From Sipunculus nudus (lineage: Eukaryota; Annelida; Sipuncula; Golfingiida; Sipunculidae), in contig CM049311.1 of assembly GCA_026874595.1 (NCBI GenBank), positions 72,724,453-72,788,452 on the forward strand: DNA of 64,000 bases. The letters are read 5' to 3'. The notes under the pieces are model-generated. The model saw only the letters and a program-made list of their open reading frames with translations, did no database searches and was not told where the DNA came from. Numbering within the stretch: the stretch's first letter is position 1; each line of letters opens with the position of its first letter. Positions 36,060-47,212 of the stretch are shown one piece after another. The translations under genes were made by a program, and so were the position numbers.

Positions 36060-38230
36060 CTTGTTCCATGTTTGAAATTTGAAGAGAAAGATATTTTTAT
36101 TATATGTGCTCAAAAAGTTGAATAATGTTTTTCCAAAGCAAAACATGTTATGTTTCTCTCTGATCATATATTTCTGTATTTTTTGTAGAAGGACCACTAT
36201 CTTTTATTTTACTTCACATTTGGAAGAGTAAGGTCGTCCCTTCAGTCCAGTTACGGTCATTCGAAAACATCAGATCAACACTTTATGGCTGGGTATGCTA
36301 TGAATAACAAAATGTGTCTTAGGCTGACATCAAATTTATTACTTAATACTGAAACAAGAAATTGTTCCAATAGTTTGACATGTACAGAAAGTAATTGATT
36401 TTTAGTTGCGAAAGAATTTGATACCCTGAATTACATTCGGGAAAAGGGCACTGGTCTAACCAATTTAAGAATGTACAGTGCCTTTATATTTAATCTACAG
36501 AATCGTCATATATCTATAAGATGGGTATCACTTAATCTAATTATGACTGATGCTGAGCAAGGAATTCGTAAATAAATTACCTCCACCAATCGGAGTTTAT
36601 GTTTTTGGTGGCGTTGGTTTGTCTGTTTGTCTGACTGTTAGCAACATTACCCAGTTATTAACGGATTTTGATGAAATTTTTAGGATAGCTCGGCAGCAAT
36701 AAAAAAATGTATTTAATTTTTGGGTGATTTGGATCATCCATCTGAATCCAAAATTGTTTTAAAGAAATATCCTAAATTTCTGACAATGCTAGATAGGCGT
36801 TATGGGCTACCTTAGCGGAGGTCTGCGCTCTCTGAGTGCAAATTTCTAGTTTGATTGTTAAAAGTTTGTCTTTTTCCTTGTCTTTTGGCAGTATAGCTCA
36901 CACTGTGATTTACAGAATTTGATGAAATGTTCTGGATAGCTTGACAATGATACTAGAAACAATTTATTATATTTTTAGGGCGATCGCCTGTCTCGCCTGT
37001 TTAATGCTAAATCGCCATTAAAAAAGACGGGGGGGGGGGGCAAAAATCGCTCGCCTACATATGCTTCTGACAGGTTATTACCGAAAAAAACTGAAGTTCG
37101 GTTTCCCGCATTCCAGCTGAATGGGAACGGTGTATCCAAATCATTTTAATTACAATATTATATACAATATTTTTACGGTCATGACTATTTAACTATCTCA
37201 TGTCTTTCGGTACCCTAAATGTAAACGTTTATATTACAAACTCTTTGGTAATGGCTGATTCACTTGACACTATTGTCACAAGGAATATACTAGGCGCAAG
37301 TGCTGAATACGTTATCTGCAACTGCTTATGAATATTTAAATTTTCTGACGTCACGGGAATCACTTGCTGAGGCGCGATTTCGAAGTCCTAACTATAGGAA
37401 CATGATGCAGGTATTTTCCGGAAGTATTTTATGTCTCGCCTTGGCGTCTGTCGGGACTGTTCTAGGATATGTAAGTCATAACAGTGATTTAGCGCAAATC
37501 TGACACCTGTTCAGGTAATTCTTTTGCAAATTTTATTCTTACAGGGTTTCATATGCTTTCTTTCCTGAGATTATTCCGATTGCGTTATTTTCCATTTTGG
37601 TTTATGAAGAATTGAGGACATGAATACATAGACTGTATAAAGGCTCTGTCAAATTTCTTAAAACTTTGTTATTATAACAGGATTGTTACCATGGTGATTT
37701 TGGGATCTGTAATGCTGAATACGTTCTAGTCATTAAGGATAAAGCTGACGAGTATAGGTTATAATTAAAGGCTTAACACAGTCTACATGATGTATGTAAC
37801 CATTCGCTGTTAGAGCTGTACATATATACTTTATCAGTGTCACCATTATTAGAATATCTACCGACAAGTTAAAGTTTGTAATTTCATAGAATCCAACAAG
37901 CCGGCTATTAGGACATTTTGGGGACGAACACTGGTATAGGACTCCTCGCCAGGTAAAGGTACACGTGTTTGTGTGTCTGACCTATATACATTGCACGTTC
38001 GGTTTCCCCAAATGTTACTTCTGGGAAACGTGAATGCAGTACACGTATTGTTGGAAATATCTTGCACCATAGATTTATCTTAATACATGTAAATACAAAA
38101 GCAATTTGCAAGCAAATTTTTCTGTAAGGTAGACAGGGTGAATTGGGAGGGGGGGTGGTATGTTTTTTAGCTTGTTCATATGGGATTGAGATTATTGATA
38201 AGAATGCTTGGACAAAATGGTTCATTATAT
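36060..38230 (-). repeat. Block A2: copy of the gene 1 upstream region without the coding sequence
   Basis: Colinear with 19944-21660 and 44330-46990. Key anchors are GAAGAGAAAGATATTTTTAT (36080), CCAGTTACGGTCATTCG (36250), GTTATCTGCAACTGCTTATG (37311), TGACGTCA (37346-37353), TCTCGCC (37434) and ACCTGTTCAGGTAATTCTTT (37505). At the point corresponding to the gene 1 start the sequence still reads CATG, but the acceptor AG is lost (TTTCAA) and the frame ends after a dozen codons. Family-3 repeats are inserted at 36578-36980. Confidence 0.88.
36578..36980 (+). repeat. Family-3 repeat (one full unit and a truncated one)
   Basis: It starts AATTACCTCC(A/G)CCAA and continues TTTGTCTGACTGTTAGCAAC, ACGGATTTTGATGAAATTTT, TTGGATCATCCATCTG and GCGGAGGTCTGCGCTCTCTG to AGTGCAAATTTCTAGTTTG. 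From memory this 3' end belongs to a repeat spread through many aquatic animals. The same family recurs at 44858-45890. Confidence 0.85.
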
Positions 38231-39212
38231 AGTCTCCACTGGTGTTTTCATGTTGAAACCTATATGTAAACTAGGACCTTTATTTTACTCCACAAGCATT
38301 TATCATTCACGCTTAAGTCCGCAAAATAGTCATGCTTTCATTTTAGAATGATGCCTTAATCTGTTACTTAATTTATATTAAAAGGTATGAAATGTACTAA
38401 TCAATCCCAATAATTTAGGATGGTGTTTGGACTCGTATTGATCAATATATCATACTGATTCCTTTGAAATTCTACAAAATTGTCAAGAATATGGATTAAT
38501 TAATATTTCCTCTTTCATAACTGCATTTTTAAGGGATCATAGGCTACTGGTCCTACAGGTTATTATCACTTTTGTTTGCACATATTTTTTGTATATTTGA
38601 GGGTTCGATAAACTTCTTTTTAGTTTGGTAAGAAACATTCTGCAGGGCAATTACGTCATTAATATATGTATTCTTGATCATTTGTATCAGAAAAAACTAT
38701 CCTGAAATAATCCAGTTTTAAATGTTAATTAAGTTCAGAACATTATCACCAGATAAATGTCTTTGAGCATCCGTGTACGAAGTAAACAATCTGTCAGTAT
38801 CAATGTGTGAGGGATACTCCTGGTATACTACATTCAGTCAATGTAACACAATGGAAAGTGAAACTTTCTGTCTCTCTCTCTCTCTTTTTCTCTCTCTCGC
38901 TCTCTCTCTCAAAGCACAAAATATTAACTTTATTTATGTTCATATACAAATGCACTGTAAAGTTCTCATGTGTTCATAACGGTTCGGTAAATATAACCGT
39001 TGGCAATAAAATTTGCTGTGGGGAAAGGTTTGATCTGTTTCGTATTCTACAAATGTCAGATTGAAAAACTGGGAGATAAGTAAGCTTTCCCAAACTTTAT
39101 TAATATAGTTAAACGGTGATATATAGATGCGTGTTAGCAGACTACCTTATTTTTTGTAAGTTTATATAGCTGTAGAGAAAGATGAAAAGAACAGTCATAT
39201 AAATTTATATTG

Positions 39213-39213
<1 letters not shown>
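38231..39213. other. No gene seen; imperfect (CT)n at 38869-38911
   Basis: AT-rich sequence with an interrupted CT microsatellite. Open frames at 38773-39064 read through the CT tract and are not genes. Confidence 0.4.

Positions 39214-39250
<37 letters not shown>
39214..39250. repeat. (TA)n microsatellite
   Basis: About 37 bp of alternating A and T immediately left of the candidate hAT-type MITE. Confidence 0.95.
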
Positions 39251-39251
<1 letters not shown>

Positions 39252-39255
<4 letters not shown>

Positions 39256-39632
39256 GTGAACCTATTAATCGATTAAATCGATGATTGGACGTTTTCTTTC
39301 AAATCGATTGCATTTTAGCATTATCGATTAAAACGATGCAAACGCAAAGAATCTAATCCTGTCAGAGTAACGAACAGCATCAAAATGAAACCTTGCGCAG
39401 CCAACAAACGTCGGACGGCAAGTCGACCTTCGATGCGGATGTGATGATGGTATCATAGTGAATACCGATGTACATGTCATTCTATTTACTGGTGTCAATA
39501 TTTTAAGTAATAGTATACTGCAGATTTAAAGGTAATAAATTAAGTACATAAGAGAATCGATTGATTGTCGACCATCGGTCGCTTTTATTTTTCAATCATC
39601 GATTATGATTTTAAAACCTACCACTAATATAT
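39252..39632. mobile_element. Candidate hAT-type MITE (about 380 bp)
   Basis: The left end TATTGGTGAACC then TAATCGATTAAATCGATGAT, and the right end in reverse complement, TATTAGTGGTAGGTTTTAAA then ATCGATGATTG, form imperfect inverted ends rich in ATCGAT. Such TAATCGATTA-rich ends are common in non-autonomous hAT elements. The TA-rich flanks (TATATAT on both sides) are compatible with an 8-bp duplication but not informative. There is no coding capacity. Confidence 0.5.
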
Positions 39633-39859
39633 ATGGCTCAGCATGTTGTGGTTTTCTATATTTTTAATCTCTCGTGGGAAAATTTTGAAGGCTTGATGAA
39701 AATCTTTTAAAATGCACTCGTTTATAGAAAAGTCCGGGAATTCTAAAGCTTAAATATTCACGCCAGCGGATCCCCGCCGATCCTTTATGGAGACTGGATT
39801 AGCACTACAGATACAGCCCTAGCCTACAAATGTCACCAGTTGACTCTCATTTATGGTAA
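39633..39859. other. No feature recognised
   Basis: Short unique-looking stretch between the MITE and block B2. Nothing supported. Confidence 0.3.
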
Positions 39860-41420
39860 CTGAATCTCTATGGCTGGGAGTTTAATGGCCTGAGCATGTT
39901 TGTGCAATTGATGACAGGAAAATTCGGTTTAATAAGTTACATTCGCTTTCTAGCATTTCTGGAGTGGTCAGACTTTCGTGTCACAGGAGTTTTTATTTAA
40001 AATGTTTATTGTTTATAAACGCAGAGGGGCCTTACTCTAGTGGGTGTTTCTTTCATAATCGCCGTATTTCCCCATAAGAGAACAATATATATTCATATAA
40101 GTCAGTATAATTTATTTATAAATAACAATTATCGGATCTGACAGGCCGACAGACTCCAAGTTTATATAAAACTAAGTGATTATTTAAATAAGATGCAGCA
40201 ATTTCAATCATGACTTTTTAATGACCTGACCGGCCAAAAGAGCCTTTTAAATAAGAGGGGTAAAGTTGCGTAAGGTATGTCTAAACTTAACAACCTAATA
40301 TAACTGTTTAATTAAAAAGATACTGTAGTTTTAATCATGACTATATAATGATTAAATACCACACGTTAAACTGAATTGTGAATGTTCTATTGTACAATCA
40401 TAGCCACCCTACCTTAGTATGGTCACAACGTATGCTTGTGGCTCGGCGGTCGTTTGAAACCGGTGTGTCTCTATTGAAATACGCGGCACATACTAAATGC
40501 TATATCTGTAGCCCCTCATGAATATGTAAATTCTGACGTCATCCATAATATACTGGAAGGTATGGATTTATCCTAATTAATCAGAAATAACATCTAAACG
40601 AGGTGTGGGGCCTTCCAAGTGACACTTTTTGCACAGCTGACAACGGTTAACAATGTTGACAATGAGTAAGTGTAAATAATTGCATGTATACTTGTCACAT
40701 GCGCTGCAGATTAATTAAATAAAGACTCAGTTGCAGTTTCCTCTTATGTTTCTGGGAAATGCCTTTTGAGGAATATTTATTGTTAATGTAGATGCCGCGG
40801 GGGCGGGATTTTCTAATCCAATGCAAGGTACTGGTGGGATACTCACGTCATCAATTTTGGCGGGTTGTCTGTGTGGTTTCTAAGGCCGCACACAGAGCGG
40901 AGTAGATAAGACGAGACGAGATCGGACCGGACTTGAACCCGGTCCTGTCCGCTCTGTTTGCGGCTTTGAGCTGGACCTGACTGCTAGTCCCGGTACTCAG
41001 GCCGGACCCAGCCCTAAGCGATCCTGGCCATATCAATTTTTTTGGGATAATTTCAGGACTGGACCTGAGTTGTCCGGTCCGGTCCGTTTGAGTCAGCTCT
41101 GTTTGAGGGGGTTTTAGGACTAGCCACGATCGGGCCTTTATAATTTATAGCTTTATAATTGTTAAGACAGCAGCTCTATGAATCACATGATATACGTACA
41201 ATTTTGAAGGAGGTGAATTAAGAGATGGAAATAAAGTGGGTGACACATCGGTGTCCTCTTTAGCTGTACAGGGAAATACTTGCTTAAATAGTCAGTGATG
41301 CCCACCTCATCTCTATCTAAATACATAGAAAGGATTTTGTCTTTCAATTAAATATAAAATAAAGAAAGATTTAATTATGTTGACCATCATTTCGATAGTT
41401 AAAAATGACCAAACCAGTGG
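39860..41420 (+). repeat. Segmental block B2, duplicate of 31959-33560
   Basis: Same order of anchors as B1, including the fold-back at 40880-41105 and the TGACGTCA at 40534-40541 (TGACGTGA in B1). The long G run of B1 is here only five Gs (41107). Small indels such as CTAAGTAGACT, present only in B1, show independent divergence. Confidence 0.92.
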
Positions 41421-42190
41421 TTTTGAATATAAATATATTCAGTGGCGTAACCAGTGGGGTGGCTGAAAATAAAAGCGAATGAGAAAAATCAACTTAAAGT
41501 TCAGTAGAATAATTCTATTACGGAACATCAAATTCAACAGGGTCTCGTTTTGCCTTGTATTTATATTAACATGCTTTAATTTGTTTATTACTTTTAAAAG
41601 TTTACGTTTGTTTGTATTTGTTTTATAACTGGTTAAGCTTATTTTAATATATTATACAAGTAATGTTTCTAGTTGGGCCATTGCATTTACTAATTATCAT
41701 AAATGTTCATGATATTATAACAAGAGACATTTTAAAGGACGTATAGGATAGGGTGCTGGAAGCGACCCCAATCCCATCCTTTTTTCTCAGAGGATTCAAA
41801 ATGTGCTGATATCTTGACGTTATTTTCTGTACCAAATCTAAAAACGTCCTCTCGTACATAGGAGAACTTCGGGAGTGATTGTTTTCGGTTCATGTGCATG
41901 TATATATCGTGCACGTGTTCTTTTATCCGATCAATAAGCAGTTGTCATAAGCTAACACGTGCATATTTTACAGATATATATTAAACCGGTTAAGTCGGCA
42001 TTTGTAATCCAAAATGGAAAACTGCGTATAACCACTGCGTAAACAGTGTATGGCATGATAATCAGATATTTATAAGTAATCTCTTTGGCTGGCAGTGTTA
42101 CGTTCTAATCAGTTTGTGCCATCACTGACAAGATGATGTGTTTAATTTTATTTTTGCGTGGTCTGGGTATTCCGTGTGTCAGATTGTTTT
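41421..42190. other. Mostly empty; partial B-block fragment at 42055-42180
   Basis: ATTTATAAGTAATCTCTTTG then GCTGGCAGTG at 42068 repeats the start of block B (GTTTATAAGTAATCTCTATG, GCTGGGAGTT at 31962), indicating a third, truncated copy. The minus-strand frame at 41732-41914 contains NVKISAHFESSEKKGWDWG, which looks protein-like, but it begins at GTG and I cannot assign it. Confidence 0.5.
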
Positions 42191-43915
42191 TTTAGCTTTG
42201 CCAACTGAAAGTTAGCTACAGTAAAGCAGGGATGTAGCTTTGTTCATTGTCTGTCTCTCTCTCTCTCTCTGTCGTACAGTCTAATTCCGTCCATTAACAT
42301 GACACAGATTTTCCGTAATACCTAGTTTTCTAGCAGAATAGAAAACAGCTTCAGTACCTCAGAAATGTAGGCTCTCGTTTGTATAGATTCGTATATATGA
42401 TTTCTCTCTTTTAAGGCATTTTACTTTTATTTTCAAGATGAAAATTAAAGCCTTTTGCCCATCCTTTGTAATTATCACATGACTTAAAATCATCTGAGCT
42501 ATAGTGATCACTCTTTGTCCGTCGTCCGTTATCAGGACACAAAATGTAAATTGGACCCAGTATCTTAAAACTTAATATCCTGGTAGGTGCATGAAAAATC
42601 TAATTAAAACCGGAAATTAGGTGTCCGTTTCCCATATCCTCCGAGCTATGGGGCTCATATGTACCCCCTAGAATAATTGAAAATAAGATACGAAAGCTCC
42701 AGTATCTGAATACTCAATACATAGATCGCCATGATTCTTTGCATGCATATTGATCATGCAGTGTTTGATCAGTTCCTAGAGACTGGTGGCGCCAACTGTA
42801 TTTTTCGAATTTTTACGCATTTTTTTCTGTTTTCGAGATCTCCAAAAAAGCGGCCGTCCACTAACAGTGCACAAATCGTCACTGTTAGACCTAGAATCTT
42901 CTAAGTTAATATCCAGGGAGGTCCATGAAAAATCATCTGGAAACCTGAAATGAGGTCTCTGTTACCCATATACTCAGAGCTATATGAGGATCGTAACTTT
43001 CCCACAGAATAATTGAAAAATTGATACATAAGCTCCAGTATCTGAATAACTAATGCATTGATTACCATGATTTTTTGCTTGCATACTATTCATGGAGTGT
43101 TTCATCAAATCCTTCAGACTATGGGGCAACCTCTTTTTCGATTTTTTACGAATATTTCTCTATTTTTGAGACCTTCAGATGAAGTGGTCGTCCGTAAACT
43201 GGCATCTTATAGTAATCATTGGACCTTCGAATCCAGAAATTAGGTCTCTGTTATTCATATTCCCCCAGCTATGGAGCATCACCCACAGAATAATTTTAAA
43301 AAATTGTTACAAAAGCTCCAGTATCTGAATAACTAATAAGGCATCTTGATCATGCAGTGTTTCATCAGTTTCTGCAGCATAGTGGTGCCACTTGTATTTT
43401 TTTTCTCATTTTATCTCAATATTTTAGACCAAAGGAAGAAGTTTGGCTATTAATAGACACAAACTCTAACCGTTAGACCTATTATCTTATATATCCAGGG
43501 AGGTCTTAGGCAAATCTCATTGGAAACCTGAATTATATTTTGCAAGATATGTGAAAGAACATGATTTGAGCACCTTACAGGACAGCTTTGCTTAATTGTT
43601 ACAGTTGGGCCTAGAAACATCTAATTTGATTAAGACCCAGGGAGGTTCCTATAAAAAATCCTTGGAAACCTGAAATAATGTCACTGTGAGCTATATACTG
43701 CAAGTTGTGTGAAAGAACATCATGATTTTGACACTATTTGTCAGAAGGGCACAAATGGTAGCATCTGGATGTGGAATAAGGTCACTGCAACATATATCTA
43801 AGGTCTATTTGTAAAATGCATGGATTTGAGCACTCTGGGAGTCATGTAATCCATTGATCAAGATTCCTTGAATTCAGCTGAGCGTCTTCGCCCATTCGCC
43901 ACTTGTTATAAATAA
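42190..43915 (+). repeat. Family-1 element, about five units
   Basis: The head AGCTTTGCCAACTGAAAGTTAG is diverged, and a second internal head is at 42493 (ATCTGAGCTATAGTGATCAC, TCTTTGTCCGTCGTCC). The units carry CCTAGAATCTT, TCTGTTACCCATAT, GACTGGTGGCGCCAACTGTA (42780) and AGTGGTGCCACTTGTATTTT. It ends TTCAGCTGAGCGTCTTCGCC then CATTCGCCACTTGTT at about 43873-43908. It occupies the position relative to block A3 that 34636-36050 occupies relative to A2, although in opposite sense. Confidence 0.88.
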
Positions 43916-44380
43916 GTATTGGCCAAGCTGAGAAAAATGATCCCCTTATTTGGTGATAATCAAGTACTAAATATATGAATGCCAAACTAATACTTTGACA
44001 TGACTGCCATGGAAAAACCAGTATAGACTTTTGAGATACTGTGCTGCATTAGAAATATTTACATATAGAGGCAGGTTGACAGAGAGGACTGATAACTCTA
44101 TTTAAATTTCTGATGAGGCAGGGACACTGCACACCACCGTGCTGAGTTGACATAGTGTCTGAAAACTTAATAAAAAGTAATATAATGATAAAAAGTTAAA
44201 GCTACTGTTTTTTTACCAAATCCTTTCAAATGTTAGATTTCAAAAGAGTTCATCCTGATGTGTATATGCTGTGAAAATTATTTTATCGTTTCTTACAGGG
44301 GGGAAAATGTGCCATGGTCAAATCTGGGCAAAATTTAACGGTATTGACTTTACATTTACATTTACAACTTGATCCTTGTT
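43916..44380. repeat. Copy of sequence also found at 51570-52810
   Basis: TTTGGTGATAATCAAGTACT (43959) matches ACTGGTGATAATCAAACATT (51598). The part at 44215-44370 (GTGTATATGCTGTGAAAATT, CTTACAGG, GTCAAATCTGGGCAAAATTTAA) matches 52660-52760 (GTAGATGTGCATGCTCTGAA, CTTACAGG, GTCAAAATTTAA). No coding frame is kept in either. Confidence 0.6.
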
Positions 44381-46990
44381 TGAAATTAAAAGAGAAAGAT
44401 ATTTTTATCTCATATCCTGAAAAAGATGAATAAATGTTTTTCCAAAAACATGTTATGTTTCTCTCTGATCATTTATTTCTTTATTATTTGTAGAAAGACC
44501 ACTACCTTTTTTATTACTTCTCATGTAAGAGTACGGTCGTCCATTCAGTCAAGTTACAGTCATTCGGAAGCAGAAGATCAATACTATATGGCTGGGTATG
44601 CTATGAATAACTAAATGTGTCTTAGGCTGACATCAAATTTATTTACTTAATAAATTTAATTCCAGAAATTTGTTAAATATTTGGAATATCAAGACAGTAA
44701 CTATTTTTTAAGTTACGAAAGAATTTAATACCCTGAATTACATTTGGAAAGAGGCCACTAGATTGTACAGGGCCCTAATATATTATCTACGAAATCGTAA
44801 AATAGTTATCAGATTGGTATCACTTAATCGGATTAAGACCAAGGTCATCTTAAATTAATTACCTTAGCCAAGCGGGATTTATGATTTTGTCGGTGTTGGT
44901 TTGTCTGACTGTTAGAAACATTTCTAAAATAGTTATCAACTGATCTTGATCACATTTCCAGGAAAGCTCGGCAATGATACAAGAAACAAGAAACATTGAG
45001 GGGGGGGGGGGGGGGTTGATCCGGATCACCATCTGAATCAAGAATTTTAAAAAGGAAATTCCTGCACTTTTTTCAATGCCATAAAGAGATAATGAGCTAC
45101 CTTGGCGGATGTCTGCGCTTTTTGAGTGCAAATTTCTAGTTTGTTTGTTAAATGTTTCAAACTTATAGTTTGTTTGTTAAAAGTTTGTCTGTATGTTTGT
45201 TTATTAGCCCTATTTCTCAAAATGTTATACACGGATTTTGATGAAATTTTCAGGATATCTCGTAGCTTTCAGGATAGCCAGTAGAAAAATATCATTATAT
45301 TTCGGAGGTGATCTGGATCACCATCTGGATCCAGGATGCAGGAAAAATAGACCGAAGCTGGGCGAGGTATTCGTTAATTAATTACCTCCGCCACGCAGGG
45401 TTTATGTTTCTGCCGACGTTAGGTTATCTATTTGTCTGACTGTTAGCAACATTACTCAAAAAGTTCTGAACGGATTTTCAGAATAGCTTGGTAAGATACA
45501 AGAACAATGTATTCTATGTTGGAGGTGATTCGGATCACCATCCAGATTTGTTTTAAAGAAAAATCCTTAACAATATCTGACAATGCATCTAGGGGTTATG
45601 AGCTGCCTTGGCGGAGGTCTGCGCTCTCTGAGTGCAAATTTCTTGTTCGTTCGTTAAAGGTTTGTCTGTTTCTTTGTCTATCAGCATTTTAACTCGAAAA
45701 GTGATTAATGGATTTTGATGAAATTTTCAGGATAACTCGCCAATGATACAAGAAACAATTTATTGTGGGGGTGATCCCGGTCACCATCTGGATCCAGATT
45801 CGAGAAAAATGCTGCATTTCTAACAATGCCATACTGAAGTAATGAGCTGCCTTGGTGGAGGTCTTCGCTCTCTTAGCACCCATATTCGTGATATTGATTA
45901 ATATACTTTAACTTTCAAGGAATACTGAAATAAAAAGATGGAATCAGTTAAATGATACGGATTCTTATTAATAAGACGTATCAGAGATCTAAATTTAAAG
46001 GCCTTGCCTGTTGAATGCTAAATCATCATTAACGGGACGGGATCGGGGGGGGGGGGAAGGTATGATAAGTTCGCCTACATATGATTGTGACAGATTATTA
46101 CCGAAAGGTAAGTTTGGTTTTCCATCCTGGCATTCCAGCTGATTGGGACGGTATATATCGAAATCATTCCATATATGAACAAAGTTTTAGTCACGACTCG
46201 ATTACTATCAATTGTCCTACCCTAAATGTAAATGTTTATATTAGGGACTCCTTTGTTATAGTCATTCACCTGTCACTATGGTATATCGTCAAAGACGCTT
46301 AGCGTACGTACTAAATATGTTGTCTGCAACTGCTCATGAATAGTAAAGTTTTCTGACGCCACACGAAAAACTTTTTTTTTGTCTCGCCGGGGCGTCTGTG
46401 TGGACTGTTAGAGGATATCTAGATTACAACAGTGATTTAGCTGACACCTGTTCAGGTAATTCTTTTCCATCTTTTATTCTTACAGGGTTTCAAATGCTTT
46501 CTTTTCTGAGATTAGTCTGTTTGCGTTATTTTTCCCAGCTGGTTTATGATGAATAAAGAACATGAATGCATATACTCTATTAAAGCTCTGTCAAATTTCT
46601 TAGAACTTTACAATTATAACTATATAAATACCATAGTGATTTTGCGACCTGCTATGATGAATACGTTCTGGTCATTTAGGCTACGGCTGACGGTATGGAT
46701 TATATATAACCAAGGGCATTAATGCAGTGGACACGATGCATTTAACCAGTGGCTGTTACAGCTGTGCATATGCTTTATCAGCCCCAATCTAAACTGGTAA
46801 GTTTAAGTTTGTAGTTTACAGAGTCAAACAAGCCGGATATTAGGACATTTTGGGGACAAACACTGGTATCAAACATCCCCGCCAGGTAATTGTACACGTG
46901 ATTGTGTGTCTGACCTACATATATCGCTCGGTTAGTTTCCCCAAATCGAACTTCTGGGAAACATGAATGCAGTAAACACGTGCTGTTGGG
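44381..46990 (-). repeat. Block A3: third copy of the gene 1 upstream region, no coding sequence
   Basis: Anchors are AAGAGAAAGATATTTTTATC (44391), GATCATTTATTTCTTTATTA, CAAGTTACAGTCATTCGGAA, GTTGTCTGCAACTGCTCATG (46319), TGACGCCA (46354-46361), TCTCGCCGGGGCGTCTGTG (46382) and CACCTGTTCAGGTAATTCTT. TTCTGGGAAACATGAATGCA (46951) matches A2 at 38020. Four family-3 units (44858-45890) interrupt it. The plus-strand frame at 44426-44614 is not conserved in the other copies, so I reject it as a gene. Confidence 0.88.
44858..45890 (+). repeat. Family-3 repeats, four head-to-tail units
   Basis: Units start near 44858, 45140 (truncated), 45378 and 45640. Three end in (G/T)CGGA(G/T)GTCTGCGCT followed by TTTGAGTGC/CTCTGAGTGC; the last ends GGTGGAGGTCTTCGCTCTCT. 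Block A2 has 1.5 units at the equivalent place, so the number of units changed after the segmental duplication. Confidence 0.88.
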
Positions 46991-47162
46991 ATAAATGTAA
47001 ACCTAAATGGTAACTGGGACTTAATCTTTACTATTCGAGCAATGATCATCCGCGCATAAAGATTGCATTCCATACATTCGTATGCAGTACGTCTACTCTG
47101 AGATATAAAATTTGTGTTTCCAGAGGAAAATCCTTTATAGTGGAGGTAACACAATGGAAAAT

Positions 47163-47212
<50 letters not shown>

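Noticed and set aside
44426-44614. ATG-started 62-codon frame in block A3
   Set aside because: The paralogous positions in A1 and A2 contain stops in this frame, so the block is not conserved as coding.
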